Part shown: positions 1 to 10,002 of the stretch, piece after piece | Numbering within the stretch: position 1 is the stretch's first letter | How the letters are laid out: each line of letters opens with the position of its first letter | NCBI GenBank assembly: GCA_902574685.1 | Contig: CACGOO010000002.1 | Coordinates: 65,909 to 99,263, forward strand | Length of the DNA stretch: 33,355 bases | Source of the DNA: an uncultured Pelagibacteraceae bacterium | GTDB taxonomy: Bacteria > Pseudomonadota > Alphaproteobacteria > Pelagibacterales > Pelagibacteraceae | Direction of reading: 5' to 3' | Notes under the pieces: generated by a model | Database searches by the model: none | Seen by the model: the letters and a program-made list of their open reading frames with translations, nothing else | What the model was told of the DNA's origin: nothing | Position numbers and translations under genes: made by a program

Positions 1-1
1 T

Positions 2-490
2 GGATCGTTTGATCCAGCGCATGTTGGTCATGTAAGAATTTCTAAATTAGCAAAAAAAAATTATAATTTGAGCCAAGTTATATGGGCTATAACAAAACAA
101 AATCCATTTAAAAAAAATAATCCAAATGATCTATATAAAAGAACAGCTTATGCAAAAAAAATTAATAAAAACAATAAATTTATAAAAGTTAAATGTTTTG
201 AAAAAATAATAAAATCTAATCGTACAGTAGATTTAATCAAATATTTAAAAAAAAAATTTAAACATTCAGAAATATTTTTTTTAATGGGGGCAGATAACCT
301 AATAAATTTTCATAAATGGAAAGGGTACAATTCAATAACTAAAATGTGCAAAATATTGGTATTTGATCGAAATGGATACAAATCAAAGGCTTTTAGATCT
401 AAATCATTTAAGAAATATAATAAAAAAGCAGTTGAATTTATAAAGTTTAATAAAGTCAATATTTCATCTTCTCAATTAAGAAAAATTTGA
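2..490 (+). CDS. nadD: Nicotinate-nucleotide adenylyltransferase NadD (5' end cut by window edge)
   Basis: NadD joins ATP and nicotinate mononucleotide to make deamido-NAD in NAD biosynthesis. Reading frame 2 is open from the first bases and gives the nucleotidyltransferase signature GSFDPAHVGH at bases 2-31, with the two histidines that bind the ATP phosphates. This motif normally lies within about the first 15 residues, so only a few N-terminal codons are missing. The C-terminal end carries a VNISSSQLRK segment equivalent to the family's ISST-x-(I/L)R motif. About 162 codons are visible, slightly short for NadD but plausible for a compact genome. There is an internal TTG at base 68, but starting there would discard the active-site motif. 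The next gene, rsfS, follows after 17 bases; nadD-rsfS is a common bacterial pair. The gene is unusually lysine-, asparagine- and AT-rich. Confidence 0.93.
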   Translation, partial: GSFDPAHVGHVRISKLAKKNYNLSQVIWAITKQNPFKKNNPNDLYKRTAYAKKINKNNKFIKVKCFEKIIKSNRTVDLIKYLKKKFKHSEIFFLMGADNLINFHKWKGYNSITKMCKILVFDRNGYKSKAFRSKSFKKYNKKAVEFIKFNKVNISSSQLRKI

Positions 491-507
491 TACTCTTAAT
501 TTAATTA

Positions 508-858
508 ATGGAAAAAATATCAGCTCTTAAAGATGAAATAATCAAAACGCTTGATATTAATAAAGCCTTAGACATAGTTTCAATAGATCTCGAAGGAAAG
601 TCATCAGTTGCAGACTTCATGATTATAGCTAGTGGTACATCATCAAGACATATTCAAGCTTTATCTGAACAAGTTTTTGAAAAATTAAAAATTAATGGTG
701 TGAATAATTGTAAAATTGAAGGAAAGGATAGCAATGATTGGAAGCTTGTAGATGGAATAGACTTAATAGTTCATATTTTTAATCCTGAAAAAAGAAAATT
801 TTACGAATTAGAAAAAATGTGGTCAGAATTAATTCCTAAAGAAAAACTGATCATATGA
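508..858 (+). CDS. rsfS: Ribosomal silencing factor RsfS
   Basis: RsfS (Iojap/RsfA family) binds ribosomal protein uL14 on the 50S subunit and blocks joining with the 30S subunit, damping translation in starvation. The protein is 116 residues, the usual family length. Family hallmarks are visible: the DIVSIDLEGKSSVADFMII segment near residues 22-40, the SGTSSRH motif at about 42-48, and the EGKDSNDWKLVDGIDLIVHIF region at about 71-93. It sits 17 bases after nadD, and its stop overlaps the ATG of ctpA (4 bases, ATGA), so the two are probably translationally coupled. In many alphaproteobacteria rlmH follows here; it is absent from this spot. There is no clear Shine-Dalgarno sequence before the ATG, only AT-rich bases. 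Confidence 0.95.
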   Translation: MEKISALKDEIIKTLDINKALDIVSIDLEGKSSVADFMIIASGTSSRHIQALSEQVFEKLKINGVNNCKIEGKDSNDWKLVDGIDLIVHIFNPEKRKFYELEKMWSELIPKEKLII

Positions 859-1988
859 AAAAAGTATACTTTATAGCTTCATTATTTTTTTTCATATTTA
901 CAAATCCAATTTTGAGTAATGAAAACGATATTTACAAAAAAATTGATTTATTCAGCGAAGTCTTAGATAAAATTAATAAAGAATATGTTGATGAAGTAAA
1001 CCAGAGTGAAGCAATGGATGCTGCTATAAACGGTGTTTTGCAATCTTTGGATCCCTATTCAGCATATATGTCTCCAGACTCATATAAAAACATGCAAACT
1101 GAGACTAGCGGAGAATTTGGGGGATTGGGCATTGAAGTAAGCATGGAGGCTGGTGTCGTAAAAGTAATTTCTCCAATTGATAACTCACCAGCTGAGGAGG
1201 TTGGCGTTAAAGCTGGAGATTACATTGTTAAAATTGATGATGTTCAAGTTCAAGGAAAAACTCTTTCTGAAGCTGTTGAATTAATGAGAGGCCCAGTTGG
1301 ATCTGATATCGAAATTACTGTTAGAAGAAGGGGAGAAAGAAAAGCACTTATATTTACAATTACAAGAGAAATTATACAAGTTGCATCTGTAAAGTCTGAA
1401 ATAAAAGATGATCAAACAGCTTATATAAGATTAACATCATTCAATGAGAATAGTAGCAAACAAATAAAAAAAAAAATCAAAGAATTTAAGAAAAATAAAA
1501 AAATTAAAAATTATATACTGGATCTAAGAAATAATCCTGGCGGATTGTTATCTCAAGCAATAAAGATTTCAGATTATTTTTTAGAAAATGGAGAAATAGT
1601 TTCAACAAAAAGTAAAAGAAAATATGAAAATAGAAAATGGTTTGCAAAAAAAGGAGATATTATTGATGGAGAAACAATGGTTATTTTGATTAATTATGGA
1701 TCTGCATCAGCATCTGAAATTGTTGCAGGAGCACTACAAGATCACAAAAGAGCAATATTAGTAGGAGAGAGTACATATGGAAAAGGGTCAGTTCAGTCAA
1801 TTATTCCTTTAGAAAATGAAGGTGCCATAAGACTTACTGTTTCTAAATATTATCTCCCATCAGGTAAATCAATTTCAAGAGTAGGTGTAAATCCAGATAT
1901 AGTTATTGCTGAAGGTTCAGATGAATTTAGAATAAATACAGATACCGATAATCAGTTGGAATTTGCTCTTAAATTATTAAATGGTTAA
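855..1988 (+). CDS. ctpA: Carboxy-terminal processing serine protease, S41 family (CtpA)
   Basis: This is a periplasmic tail-specific protease that trims or degrades proteins from their C-terminus. Residues 1-21 form a signal peptide (MKK, then a hydrophobic stretch and polar residues after position 21). A PDZ domain spans roughly residues 85-165 and carries the FGGLGIEV carboxylate-binding segment. The S41 protease core follows, with LRNNPGG at 225-230. The catalytic serine is S285 inside the GSASASEI motif and the general base is K310 in YGKGSVQ. The 25-residue separation matches that in E. coli Prc. At 377 residues it is at the short end for alphaproteobacterial CtpA, with little after the core. 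It overlaps rsfS by 4 bases and ends 2 bases before rppH. A run of eleven A occurs at bases 1466-1476 inside the coding sequence. Confidence 0.95.
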   Translation: MKKVYFIASLFFFIFTNPILSNENDIYKKIDLFSEVLDKINKEYVDEVNQSEAMDAAINGVLQSLDPYSAYMSPDSYKNMQTETSGEFGGLGIEVSMEAGVVKVISPIDNSPAEEVGVKAGDYIVKIDDVQVQGKTLSEAVELMRGPVGSDIEITVRRRGERKALIFTITREIIQVASVKSEIKDDQTAYIRLTSFNENSSKQIKKKIKEFKKNKKIKNYILDLRNNPGGLLSQAIKISDYFLENGEIVSTKSKRKYENRKWFAKKGDIIDGETMVILINYGSASASEIVAGALQDHKRAILVGESTYGKGSVQSIIPLENEGAIRLTVSKYYLPSGKSISRVGVNPDIVIAEGSDEFRINTDTDNQLEFALKLLNG

Positions 1989-1990
1989 GA

Positions 1991-2467
1991 ATGAAAGAAA
2001 AATTTCAAAACCTCCCATTAAGAGACGGTGTTGGAATCGCAGTCTTAAATAAAGAAAATAAGATATTTGTGGCGAAAAGAATTGATAATCCTGCTGATTT
2101 TTGGCAGATGCCTCAGGGCGGTATTGATGAAGGTGAAAATTATTTTGATGCAGCGTTGAGGGAACTTAAAGAAGAAACAAGCATGAAGTCAGTAGAACTA
2201 GTTAAAGAAATAGGCAAATACACAACTTACGATCTTCCTGATCGACTTTTAGGAATTATTTGGAAAGGAAAATATAAAGGCCAAAAGCAAAAGTGGTTTA
2301 TTGTAAAGTTTAATGGAGAGGAAAATGAGATTAATATTAAAACTAAACATCCTGAATTTTTAGATTGGAAATGGATAGATATTAAAGATTTAACAACTAA
2401 AGTTGTAGATTTTAAACTTCATGTTTACCAAGAAATTCAAAAAGAAATAGAAAAAGTAGTTAATTAA
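1991..2467 (+). CDS. rppH: Nudix hydrolase, RNA 5'-pyrophosphohydrolase RppH type
   Basis: RppH removes pyrophosphate from the 5' end of triphosphorylated RNA and so starts mRNA decay. Alphaproteobacterial members (IalA-like) can also split diadenosine polyphosphates. The protein is 158 residues, typical for the group. The N-terminal LRDGVGIAVLN and the WQMPQGGIDEGE stretch are characteristic. The Nudix box runs from G43 to M65 with the metal ligands in R57-E58-L59-x-E61-E62. The glycine normally found near the end of the box is serine here (S64). The WKWIDIKDL segment near the C-terminal end matches the family. The ATG is 2 bases after the ctpA stop. The last 8 bases overlap the end of atpC on the other strand, so the two transcription units converge with no spacer. 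Confidence 0.9.
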   Translation: MKEKFQNLPLRDGVGIAVLNKENKIFVAKRIDNPADFWQMPQGGIDEGENYFDAALRELKEETSMKSVELVKEIGKYTTYDLPDRLLGIIWKGKYKGQKQKWFIVKFNGEENEINIKTKHPEFLDWKWIDIKDLTTKVVDFKLHVYQEIQKEIEKVVN

Positions 2468-2857
2468 TACTTATAGATTTTAGAACTTCAACTTTGTGGT
2501 TTAAAAGAAATCTTTTTTGATCATCGATATTATCTTTTGATAATTCTGCTTCAGCACTGCTTATCGACTCAGATATAAAATTTTTATCAGCTTCTTTTAA
2601 ATCAAAAATTGAACTGGTTAATACAGATAATGTATTGTCTTTAAATTCGACAATACCATCTTCAATATAGAAACTTTTTTCCTCAGACTCAGAGAATACT
2701 CTTATTATACCTGGTTTTAAAAAAGAGATAATTGGAATATGGTCTTTAAGAATACCAATCTCTCCCTCTACAGCAGGTATTACAACCTCAAATACATTGT
2801 CTTTAGAAAGAAATGACTGTTCTGGATTAACAATATCTATATTAAAGAGATTACTCA

Positions 2858-2858
<1 letters not shown>
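2460..2858 (-). CDS. atpC: F1 ATP synthase epsilon subunit
   Basis: The epsilon subunit sits on the central stalk of F1, contacts gamma and the c-ring and restrains ATP hydrolysis. The 132-residue protein shows the N-terminal beta-sandwich: FNIDIVNPEQSF, VVIPAVEGEIGILKDHIP (the conserved EGxxGxLxxHxP pattern) and a later FYIEDGIVEF segment. A charged C-terminal helical part covers residues 90-132. The ATG overlaps the last base of the atpD stop (TAATG), which suggests coupled translation. It is the last gene of atpHAGDC and ends tail-to-tail with rppH, overlapping it by 8 bases. Confidence 0.96.
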
Positions 2859-5163
<2,305 letters not shown>

Positions 5164-5169
5164 TTGAAA

Positions 5170-6690
5170 TTATTTAATTCCTTTAATTAATTCTACTAAT
5201 TGTTTTTCAATGTCTTCCTCGATCTTCCCAGTTTTGGCAATAGACTCCATAATCTCAGGCTTATCAGATTTACACTTTTGTAGAACTTTATTTTCAAAGT
5301 CAGCTACATCTTTAAGTTCAATATCATCCAAAAAACCTTTTACACCACAGAAAATTGATATAACTTGTTCTGCAACTGTCATGGGAGAATATTGTCCTTG
5401 TTTTAAAAGTTCAGTTAACTTCGAACCTCTATTTAAAAGTTTTTGTGTAGATGCATCTAAATCAGATCCAAATTGAGCAAAAGCTGCCATTTCTCTGTAT
5501 TGAGCTAACTCTAATTTAATTGATCCAGCTACAGATTTCATAGCTTTAGTTTGTGCAGCTGATCCTACTCTAGATACGGATAATCCAACATTTACTGCTG
5601 GTCTTATTCCTTGGTTGAATAGCTCAGTTTCTAAAAATATTTGACCATCTGTAATAGATATTACATTTGTTGGAATATATGCAGAAACATCGCCAGCTTG
5701 TGTTTCAATAATTGGTAGCGCAGTTAAAGAACCTCCGCCATTTTCATCACTTAATTTAGCAGCTCTTTCTAATAATCTACTATGTAAATAAAACACATCC
5801 CCAGGGTATGCTTCACGCCCCGGTGGTCTTCTTAATAATAATGACATTTGTCTATATGCGACTGCTTGCTTAGATAAATCATCGTAAATAATTAAAGCAT
5901 GCATTCCATTATCTCTAAAATATTCTCCCATAGTACATCCTGTATAAGGAGCTAAAAACTGAAGAGGTGCAGAGTCTGAGGCTGTTGCGGAAACTATAGT
6001 CGTATATTCCATTGCACCAGCGTCCTCTAAAGTTTTTACAATCTGAGCAACCGTTGATCTTTTTTGTCCAATTGCAACATATATACAATAAAGTTTTTTA
6101 CTTTCATCGTCTGACTCATTAATTTTCTTTTGATTGATAATTGTATCGATAGCTACTGCGGTTTTACCAGTTTGACGATCTCCGATTATAAGTTCTCTTT
6201 GCCCTCTTCCAACAGGAATTAAACTATCAATTGCTTTTAAACCAGTTTGCATTGGTTCACCAACTGATTGTCGTGGAATAATACCGGGAGCTTTAACTTC
6301 AACTCTTTTTCTTTCTAAACTTTTATCTAAAGCTCCTTTTCCATCAATTGGATTTCCTAATCCATCAACAACTCTTCCTAAAAGTTGTTTTCCAACTGGT
6401 ACATCAACAATCGCGCCAGTTCTTTTTACAGTATCCCCTTCTTTAATTTCTCTATCATCGCCAAATATAACAACACCAACGTTGTCACTTTCTAAGTTTA
6501 ATGCCATCCCTTTAGAGCCATCAGAAAACTCAACCATTTCTCCTGCTTGAACATTATCCAAGCCATAAATTCTTGCAATTCCATCTCCTACAGACAATAC
6601 TTGTCCGACCTCTGAAACTTCAGCTCTATCGCCAAGTTTTTTTATCTGTTCTTTTAATATTTTTGTTACTTCTGAAGGATTTATTTCCAT
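5170..6690 (-). CDS. atpA: F1 ATP synthase alpha subunit
   Basis: The regulatory nucleotide-binding subunit of F1 alternates with beta in the hexamer. The 506-residue protein starts [19 protein letters not shown], the usual N-terminal helix that binds delta. The P-loop GDRQTGKT is at residues 170-177. The [19 protein letters not shown] signature of the alpha/beta family is present in the C-terminal third. It begins directly after the atpH stop with no spacer and ends 6 bases before atpG. Sequence and length are fully conventional. Confidence 0.99.
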   Translation of the reverse strand: MEINPSEVTKILKEQIKKLGDRAEVSEVGQVLSVGDGIARIYGLDNVQAGEMVEFSDGSKGMALNLESDNVGVVIFGDDREIKEGDTVKRTGAIVDVPVGKQLLGRVVDGLGNPIDGKGALDKSLERKRVEVKAPGIIPRQSVGEPMQTGLKAIDSLIPVGRGQRELIIGDRQTGKTAVAIDTIINQKKINESDDESKKLYCIYVAIGQKRSTVAQIVKTLEDAGAMEYTTIVSATASDSAPLQFLAPYTGCTMGEYFRDNGMHALIIYDDLSKQAVAYRQMSLLLRRPPGREAYPGDVFYLHSRLLERAAKLSDENGGGSLTALPIIETQAGDVSAYIPTNVISITDGQIFLETELFNQGIRPAVNVGLSVSRVGSAAQTKAMKSVAGSIKLELAQYREMAAFAQFGSDLDASTQKLLNRGSKLTELLKQGQYSPMTVAEQVISIFCGVKGFLDDIELKDVADFENKVLQKCKSDKPEIMESIAKTGKIEEDIEKQLVELIKGIK

Positions 6691-7245
6691 TTATGCCTCT
6701 ATCATTTGTTTTTGAATTTGTTGCAGTTTATTTTTAATAGAATTATCTACCATTGTACTTCCCACTTTTAATACCAAGCCACCAATTAAACTTGGGTCAA
6801 ATTTATAATTTAACTGTATCTTTGCTCCAAAGTTTTGAGATAGCTCTTCTTTAATTTTAGAAATATCTGTTTCATTAAGCTCTTTAGCTGAAAAAAGCTC
6901 TGCTTTTATTTCACCTCTAGCTTTCGAACATACCTCTATAAAGTCACTCAAAATTTTTTCTAAATAAAAAAATCTTCTTTTTTGAATTAAAAAAACTAGA
7001 AATCTTTTTAAAAGATTATCAAAATTGTTTTTTTCAGAAATTGTTTCAATAACTTTAGTTAAATCCTCAATGCTTGTTGTGGGGTTTTTGATTAAATATC
7101 TAAATTCTTCACTTTTACTTATGAGTCTACTTAGTGCAACGACTTGTTCCTCTACTTTTGCTAGAGATTTATTTTCGTTAGCCAGCTCAAATAGTGCTTG
7201 AGCATAACTGTTGTTAGAAGTTATTGATATTTTTTTTTCGCTCAA
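6691..7245 (-). CDS. atpH: F1 ATP synthase delta subunit
   Basis: Delta (OSCP equivalent) links F1 to the b-subunit peripheral stalk. The 184-residue protein has the SYAQALFELA N-terminal helix and a C-terminal GAKIQLNYKFDPSLIGGLVLKVGSTMVDNS region, the strongest family match. The start is TTG at 7243-7245. An in-frame TGA lies 9 bases upstream, no ATG lies between it and the conserved N-terminus, and a purine-rich TGAGAG precedes the TTG at a suitable distance, so a TTG start is well supported. A run of nine A follows within codons 3-6. It is the first gene of atpHAGDC, 102 bases downstream of priA. Confidence 0.95.
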   Translation of the reverse strand: MSEKKISITSNNSYAQALFELANENKSLAKVEEQVVALSRLISKSEEFRYLIKNPTTSIEDLTKVIETISEKNNFDNLLKRFLVFLIQKRRFFYLEKILSDFIEVCSKARGEIKAELFSAKELNETDISKIKEELSQNFGAKIQLNYKFDPSLIGGLVLKVGSTMVDNSIKNKLQQIQKQMIEA

Positions 7246-7297
7246 TTTATACTCTCAATTGTGAAGATGTTTAAAATCTCGTTTAGATAACATACGA

Positions 7298-7327
7298 ATT
7301 ATCAGTCTTCAAGGCTCAGATTGTGAA
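7298..7327 (-). promoter_or_regulatory. Candidate sigma-70-type promoter for the atpHAGDC operon
   Basis: On the minus strand, in the 102-base spacer between the priA stop and atpH, TTCACA (bases 7322-7327) is followed after 18 bases by GATAAT (bases 7298-7303). Each matches the bacterial consensus at five of six positions. Transcription would start near base 7290, giving a leader of roughly 45 bases before the TTG start. This is pattern matching by eye in an AT-rich genome, so chance matches are possible. Its location in the one large spacer in front of the F1 operon favours it. I saw no riboswitch-like structure in the remaining spacer. Confidence 0.4.
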
Positions 7328-7347
7328 AAATGGTAAGATATAATGGA

Positions 7348-9303
7348 CTAATTGAAGCTGATGGGGTCAACATCAACTGAAAGTTTTATTCCTTTGGAGA
7401 GTTGAAAATCTTTCAATACATCTTTCAATTTTTTCTGAACACTAGATGTTTTTTTTGCCCTTATTAATAGTCTATTTCTGAATTTTTGATTAATTCTATA
7501 TATTGGAGCGTTTACTGGTCCTAAAATTTTTGCATCTATAGACTTTGTTAAAATATTTTTAAGTTTTTCGGCATTTATATCAAGTTTTTTTTCATTTGAT
7601 GAAGATAAGATTAATGCGATAAATCTTTCGTAGGGTGGTAAATTATTCCTCTTTCTTAAATTTAATTCATTTTCTAAAAATTTAAAAGGATCTTCATTTG
7701 TAATTTGATTTATAACTTCTGGTTTTAAATTGTATGTTTGGAAATAAATATTAGCTGGTTTGCCAGTTCTACCTGCTCTTCCTGATAATTGGTGGTAAAG
7801 TTGTAAATTTTTTTCAGTGCTTCTAAGATCGTGTCCTTGAGAAGTTAAATCAATATCTAATACAACAATACAATTCAATTTTGGAAAGTGAAATCCTTTT
7901 GATATTAATTGAGTGCCTACAAGAATATCTATTTCACCAGATATAATTTTATTCAATTTGTCTTTGCCAGATGCTTTATTCATTGTGTCGCTAGAAAAAA
8001 TTATTGTTTTTTTATTAGGAAAGAGGTTTTTAACTTCCTCTGCAATTTTTTCTACACCAGGTCCACTAAATACAAACTCACAAACATTTCCTTTTTTACA
8101 ATCTCTATTTAATTTTGAATTATATCCACAGTAATGACACAAAAGAATTTTTTTATTTTTGTGAAATACTAAATTTATAGAACACCTTTGGCATGTAAAA
8201 ACATTTAAACATTTTTTACATAAAACATAGGGTGCAAAACCTCTTCTATTTATGAAAAAGAGAACTTGATCCTTTTTATTTAAATGTTCTTTTACTTTTT
8301 CAAGAGTTTTAAGAGATATAGAACTTTTGGTCGCTAGTTGATTTTGATAAAGATCGATAACATGGTGTTTGGGTAAATTTGCACCTTTATATCGATTAAG
8401 CAATCTTGAGTAATTATATTTTTTAATTTTAATATTTTCATATGTTTCGATTGATGGAACTGCAGTTACTAAATTTATTGGAATATTCTCGTGTTTAGCT
8501 CTTGATATTGCCATATCTCTAGCATTATAGATAATTCCTTCATCTTGTTTATAAGATTGATCGTGCTCTTCATCCACAGTTATCAAACCTAATTTTTTGA
8601 ATGGCAGAAATAAGGATGATCTTGCTCCGATTACTACTTTAATTTTTCCTGCTGATAATCCATTCCATATAATTTTTCTTTTTTTTGGGCTGACTTTTGA
8701 ATGCCAAACTGCAGCTTCAAATCCAAAATAAGATTTAAATTTTTTTTCAAATTCATTTGTTAGTCCTATTTCTGGTAATAAAATTAGAGCTTGCAATCCT
8801 ATATTTATAATTTTTTCAATAGCTTTAAAATAAACTATTGTTTTTCCTGAACCGGTTGTACCTTGCAGTAAATGAACTCTAAAACTGCTATCATTTTTAG
8901 ATAACTCTTTATAAGCCTTATCTTGCTCTTCAGAAAGTTGATAACTTTCTTTTTTGCTTGATAGATCATATTTTAATAAATCCTTGTCATTTTTTATTTT
9001 TAAATTTTCGTCATTAATCAAATGCAGTTTTAAACACATTCCTAGGGGTACAAGATTGTAATTAGAAAACCACTTTAGAAAATTCATTGTCTTTTTACTT
9101 AGTGGTTCAATTTCTATTTTTTCAATTATAGATTTTAATTTAAATTCCTTATTATTCTTTTCTTCAAAAAAATCCCAAATTACACCAATAATATTTTTCT
9201 TACCAAATGGAACTTTTACATAATCTCCTGCTTTTAATTTAATATTACTTTCATAGGTAAAAGGATAATCAAATATATTTGGCAACAAAACTGGATATTT
9301 CAT
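7348..9303 (-). CDS. priA: Primosomal replication restart helicase PriA
   Basis: PriA recognises stalled replication forks and reloads the replicative helicase. The 651-residue protein is shorter than E. coli PriA but has all parts: an N-terminal fork-binding domain (about 1-110), a helicase core with Walker A GTTGSGKT (148-155) and DEEH box (244-247), the NRRGFAPY segment near 352-359, and a C-terminal GRAGRTGK motif. The zinc region has eight cysteines (362, 365, 371, 374, 389, 392, 402, 408). The final pair is spaced C-x5-C instead of the usual C-x2-C. The motif normally read as SATPS is TAVPS here (280-284). It lies upstream of the atp operon, an order shared with other alphaproteobacteria. 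It diverges from the methyltransferase gene across 51 bases. Confidence 0.95.
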   Translation of the reverse strand: MKYPVLLPNIFDYPFTYESNIKLKAGDYVKVPFGKKNIIGVIWDFFEEKNNKEFKLKSIIEKIEIEPLSKKTMNFLKWFSNYNLVPLGMCLKLHLINDENLKIKNDKDLLKYDLSSKKESYQLSEEQDKAYKELSKNDSSFRVHLLQGTTGSGKTIVYFKAIEKIINIGLQALILLPEIGLTNEFEKKFKSYFGFEAAVWHSKVSPKKRKIIWNGLSAGKIKVVIGARSSLFLPFKKLGLITVDEEHDQSYKQDEGIIYNARDMAISRAKHENIPINLVTAVPSIETYENIKIKKYNYSRLLNRYKGANLPKHHVIDLYQNQLATKSSISLKTLEKVKEHLNKKDQVLFFINRRGFAPYVLCKKCLNVFTCQRCSINLVFHKNKKILLCHYCGYNSKLNRDCKKGNVCEFVFSGPGVEKIAEEVKNLFPNKKTIIFSSDTMNKASGKDKLNKIISGEIDILVGTQLISKGFHFPKLNCIVVLDIDLTSQGHDLRSTEKNLQLYHQLSGRAGRTGKPANIYFQTYNLKPEVINQITNEDPFKFLENELNLRKRNNLPPYERFIALILSSSNEKKLDINAEKLKNILTKSIDAKILGPVNAPIYRINQKFRNRLLIRAKKTSSVQKKLKDVLKDFQLSKGIKLSVDVDPISFN

Positions 9304-9354
9304 AAATATTTAATTTTAGTTTTTTTATATCTTAAAAATATATAAATAGATCAA
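9304..9354. other. Divergent spacer between priA and the methyltransferase gene
   Basis: These 51 bases are almost entirely A and T and are the only divergent junction in the window. Unless transcripts start elsewhere, both start signals must lie here or inside the coding ends. Several TATA-like hexamers occur (TATATC and TATAAA on the plus strand), but I see no convincing -35 partner for either direction. No Shine-Dalgarno sequence precedes the methyltransferase ATG, and no hairpin is evident. Confidence 0.3.
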
Positions 9355-9999
9355 ATGAAATATAATTATTACTGGAGAAAATCAGGTTTAAAAAAACCTT
9401 ATGGGGATAATTTTTTGAGTTTAGTTGAGGAATACAAGCCAAAAAATGTATTAGAAATCGGTGTTTTTTGTGGTGTTACATCAAGAAATATATGTGAATT
9501 ATTAAAGACAAATTTTGGTAGTGATTTTAGATATTACGGATTAGATTTATTTGGATCTACTAAAACATCAAGTGTAGATGAGATCGAACCTAAATTTCTT
9601 GAAAATCAAAAGTTTTCGAATCCACTTAAAACTATCTATTATAATTTCATAAAAAAAGAAAATTTAAATTCAAAGATATCTGTTCAAAATTTTTTAAAGA
9701 AATTTTCGCAAAATATTGAGCTAATAGAAGGAGACACAAGGGTGACTTTAGAAAAAGTTCCTTTAAGTGAAATTGATTTCGTATTTTTAGATGGAGGCCA
9801 TAGTTACGATACAGTTTTAAGTGATTTACAGAAACTTTACGACAACATGAAAAATAATTCTAGAATTGTTTGTGATGATTTTGCAGGTATTACAAAAATT
9901 GAAAGTGTTGAAAAAGCAATAAAAGACTTTGCAAATAATAATAAAATAAAACTTGAAGAAAAATTTAAAAGATTTGCTTTATTGAATGTAGAAAAATAA
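9355..9999 (+). CDS. Class I SAM-dependent methyltransferase, substrate unknown
   Basis: The 214-residue protein has the layout of a Rossmann-fold methyltransferase of the Methyltransf_24 type. Motif I is VLEIGVFCGVTSRN (about residues 32-45), the SAM-binding glycine loop. YGLDLFG around 61-67 supplies an acidic residue after strand 2. DFVFLDGGHSYDTV at 141-154 with D146 and H149 is typical of this family, and VCDDFAG at 172-178 closes the core. Such enzymes often modify sugars or surface glycans, but no sugar or cell-envelope gene is nearby, so the substrate cannot be inferred. It stands alone on the plus strand between two minus-strand blocks and ends 3 bases before the lpdA stop. I do not recognise a specific named gene. 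Confidence 0.8.
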   Translation: MKYNYYWRKSGLKKPYGDNFLSLVEEYKPKNVLEIGVFCGVTSRNICELLKTNFGSDFRYYGLDLFGSTKTSSVDEIEPKFLENQKFSNPLKTIYYNFIKKENLNSKISVQNFLKKFSQNIELIEGDTRVTLEKVPLSEIDFVFLDGGHSYDTVLSDLQKLYDNMKNNSRIVCDDFAGITKIESVEKAIKDFANNNKIKLEEKFKRFALLNVEK

Positions 10000-10002
10000 T
10001 TA

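Noticed and set aside
68..490. A start for the first gene at the internal TTG at base 68
   Set aside because: The frame is open to the window edge and contains the GSFDPAHVGH active-site motif upstream, so nadD simply begins outside the window.
7246..7347. Possible riboswitch, small RNA or tRNA in the spacer before atpH
   Set aside because: The 102 bases show no cloverleaf, no known riboswitch core and no GC-rich stem; only a promoter-like pair was convincing enough to report.
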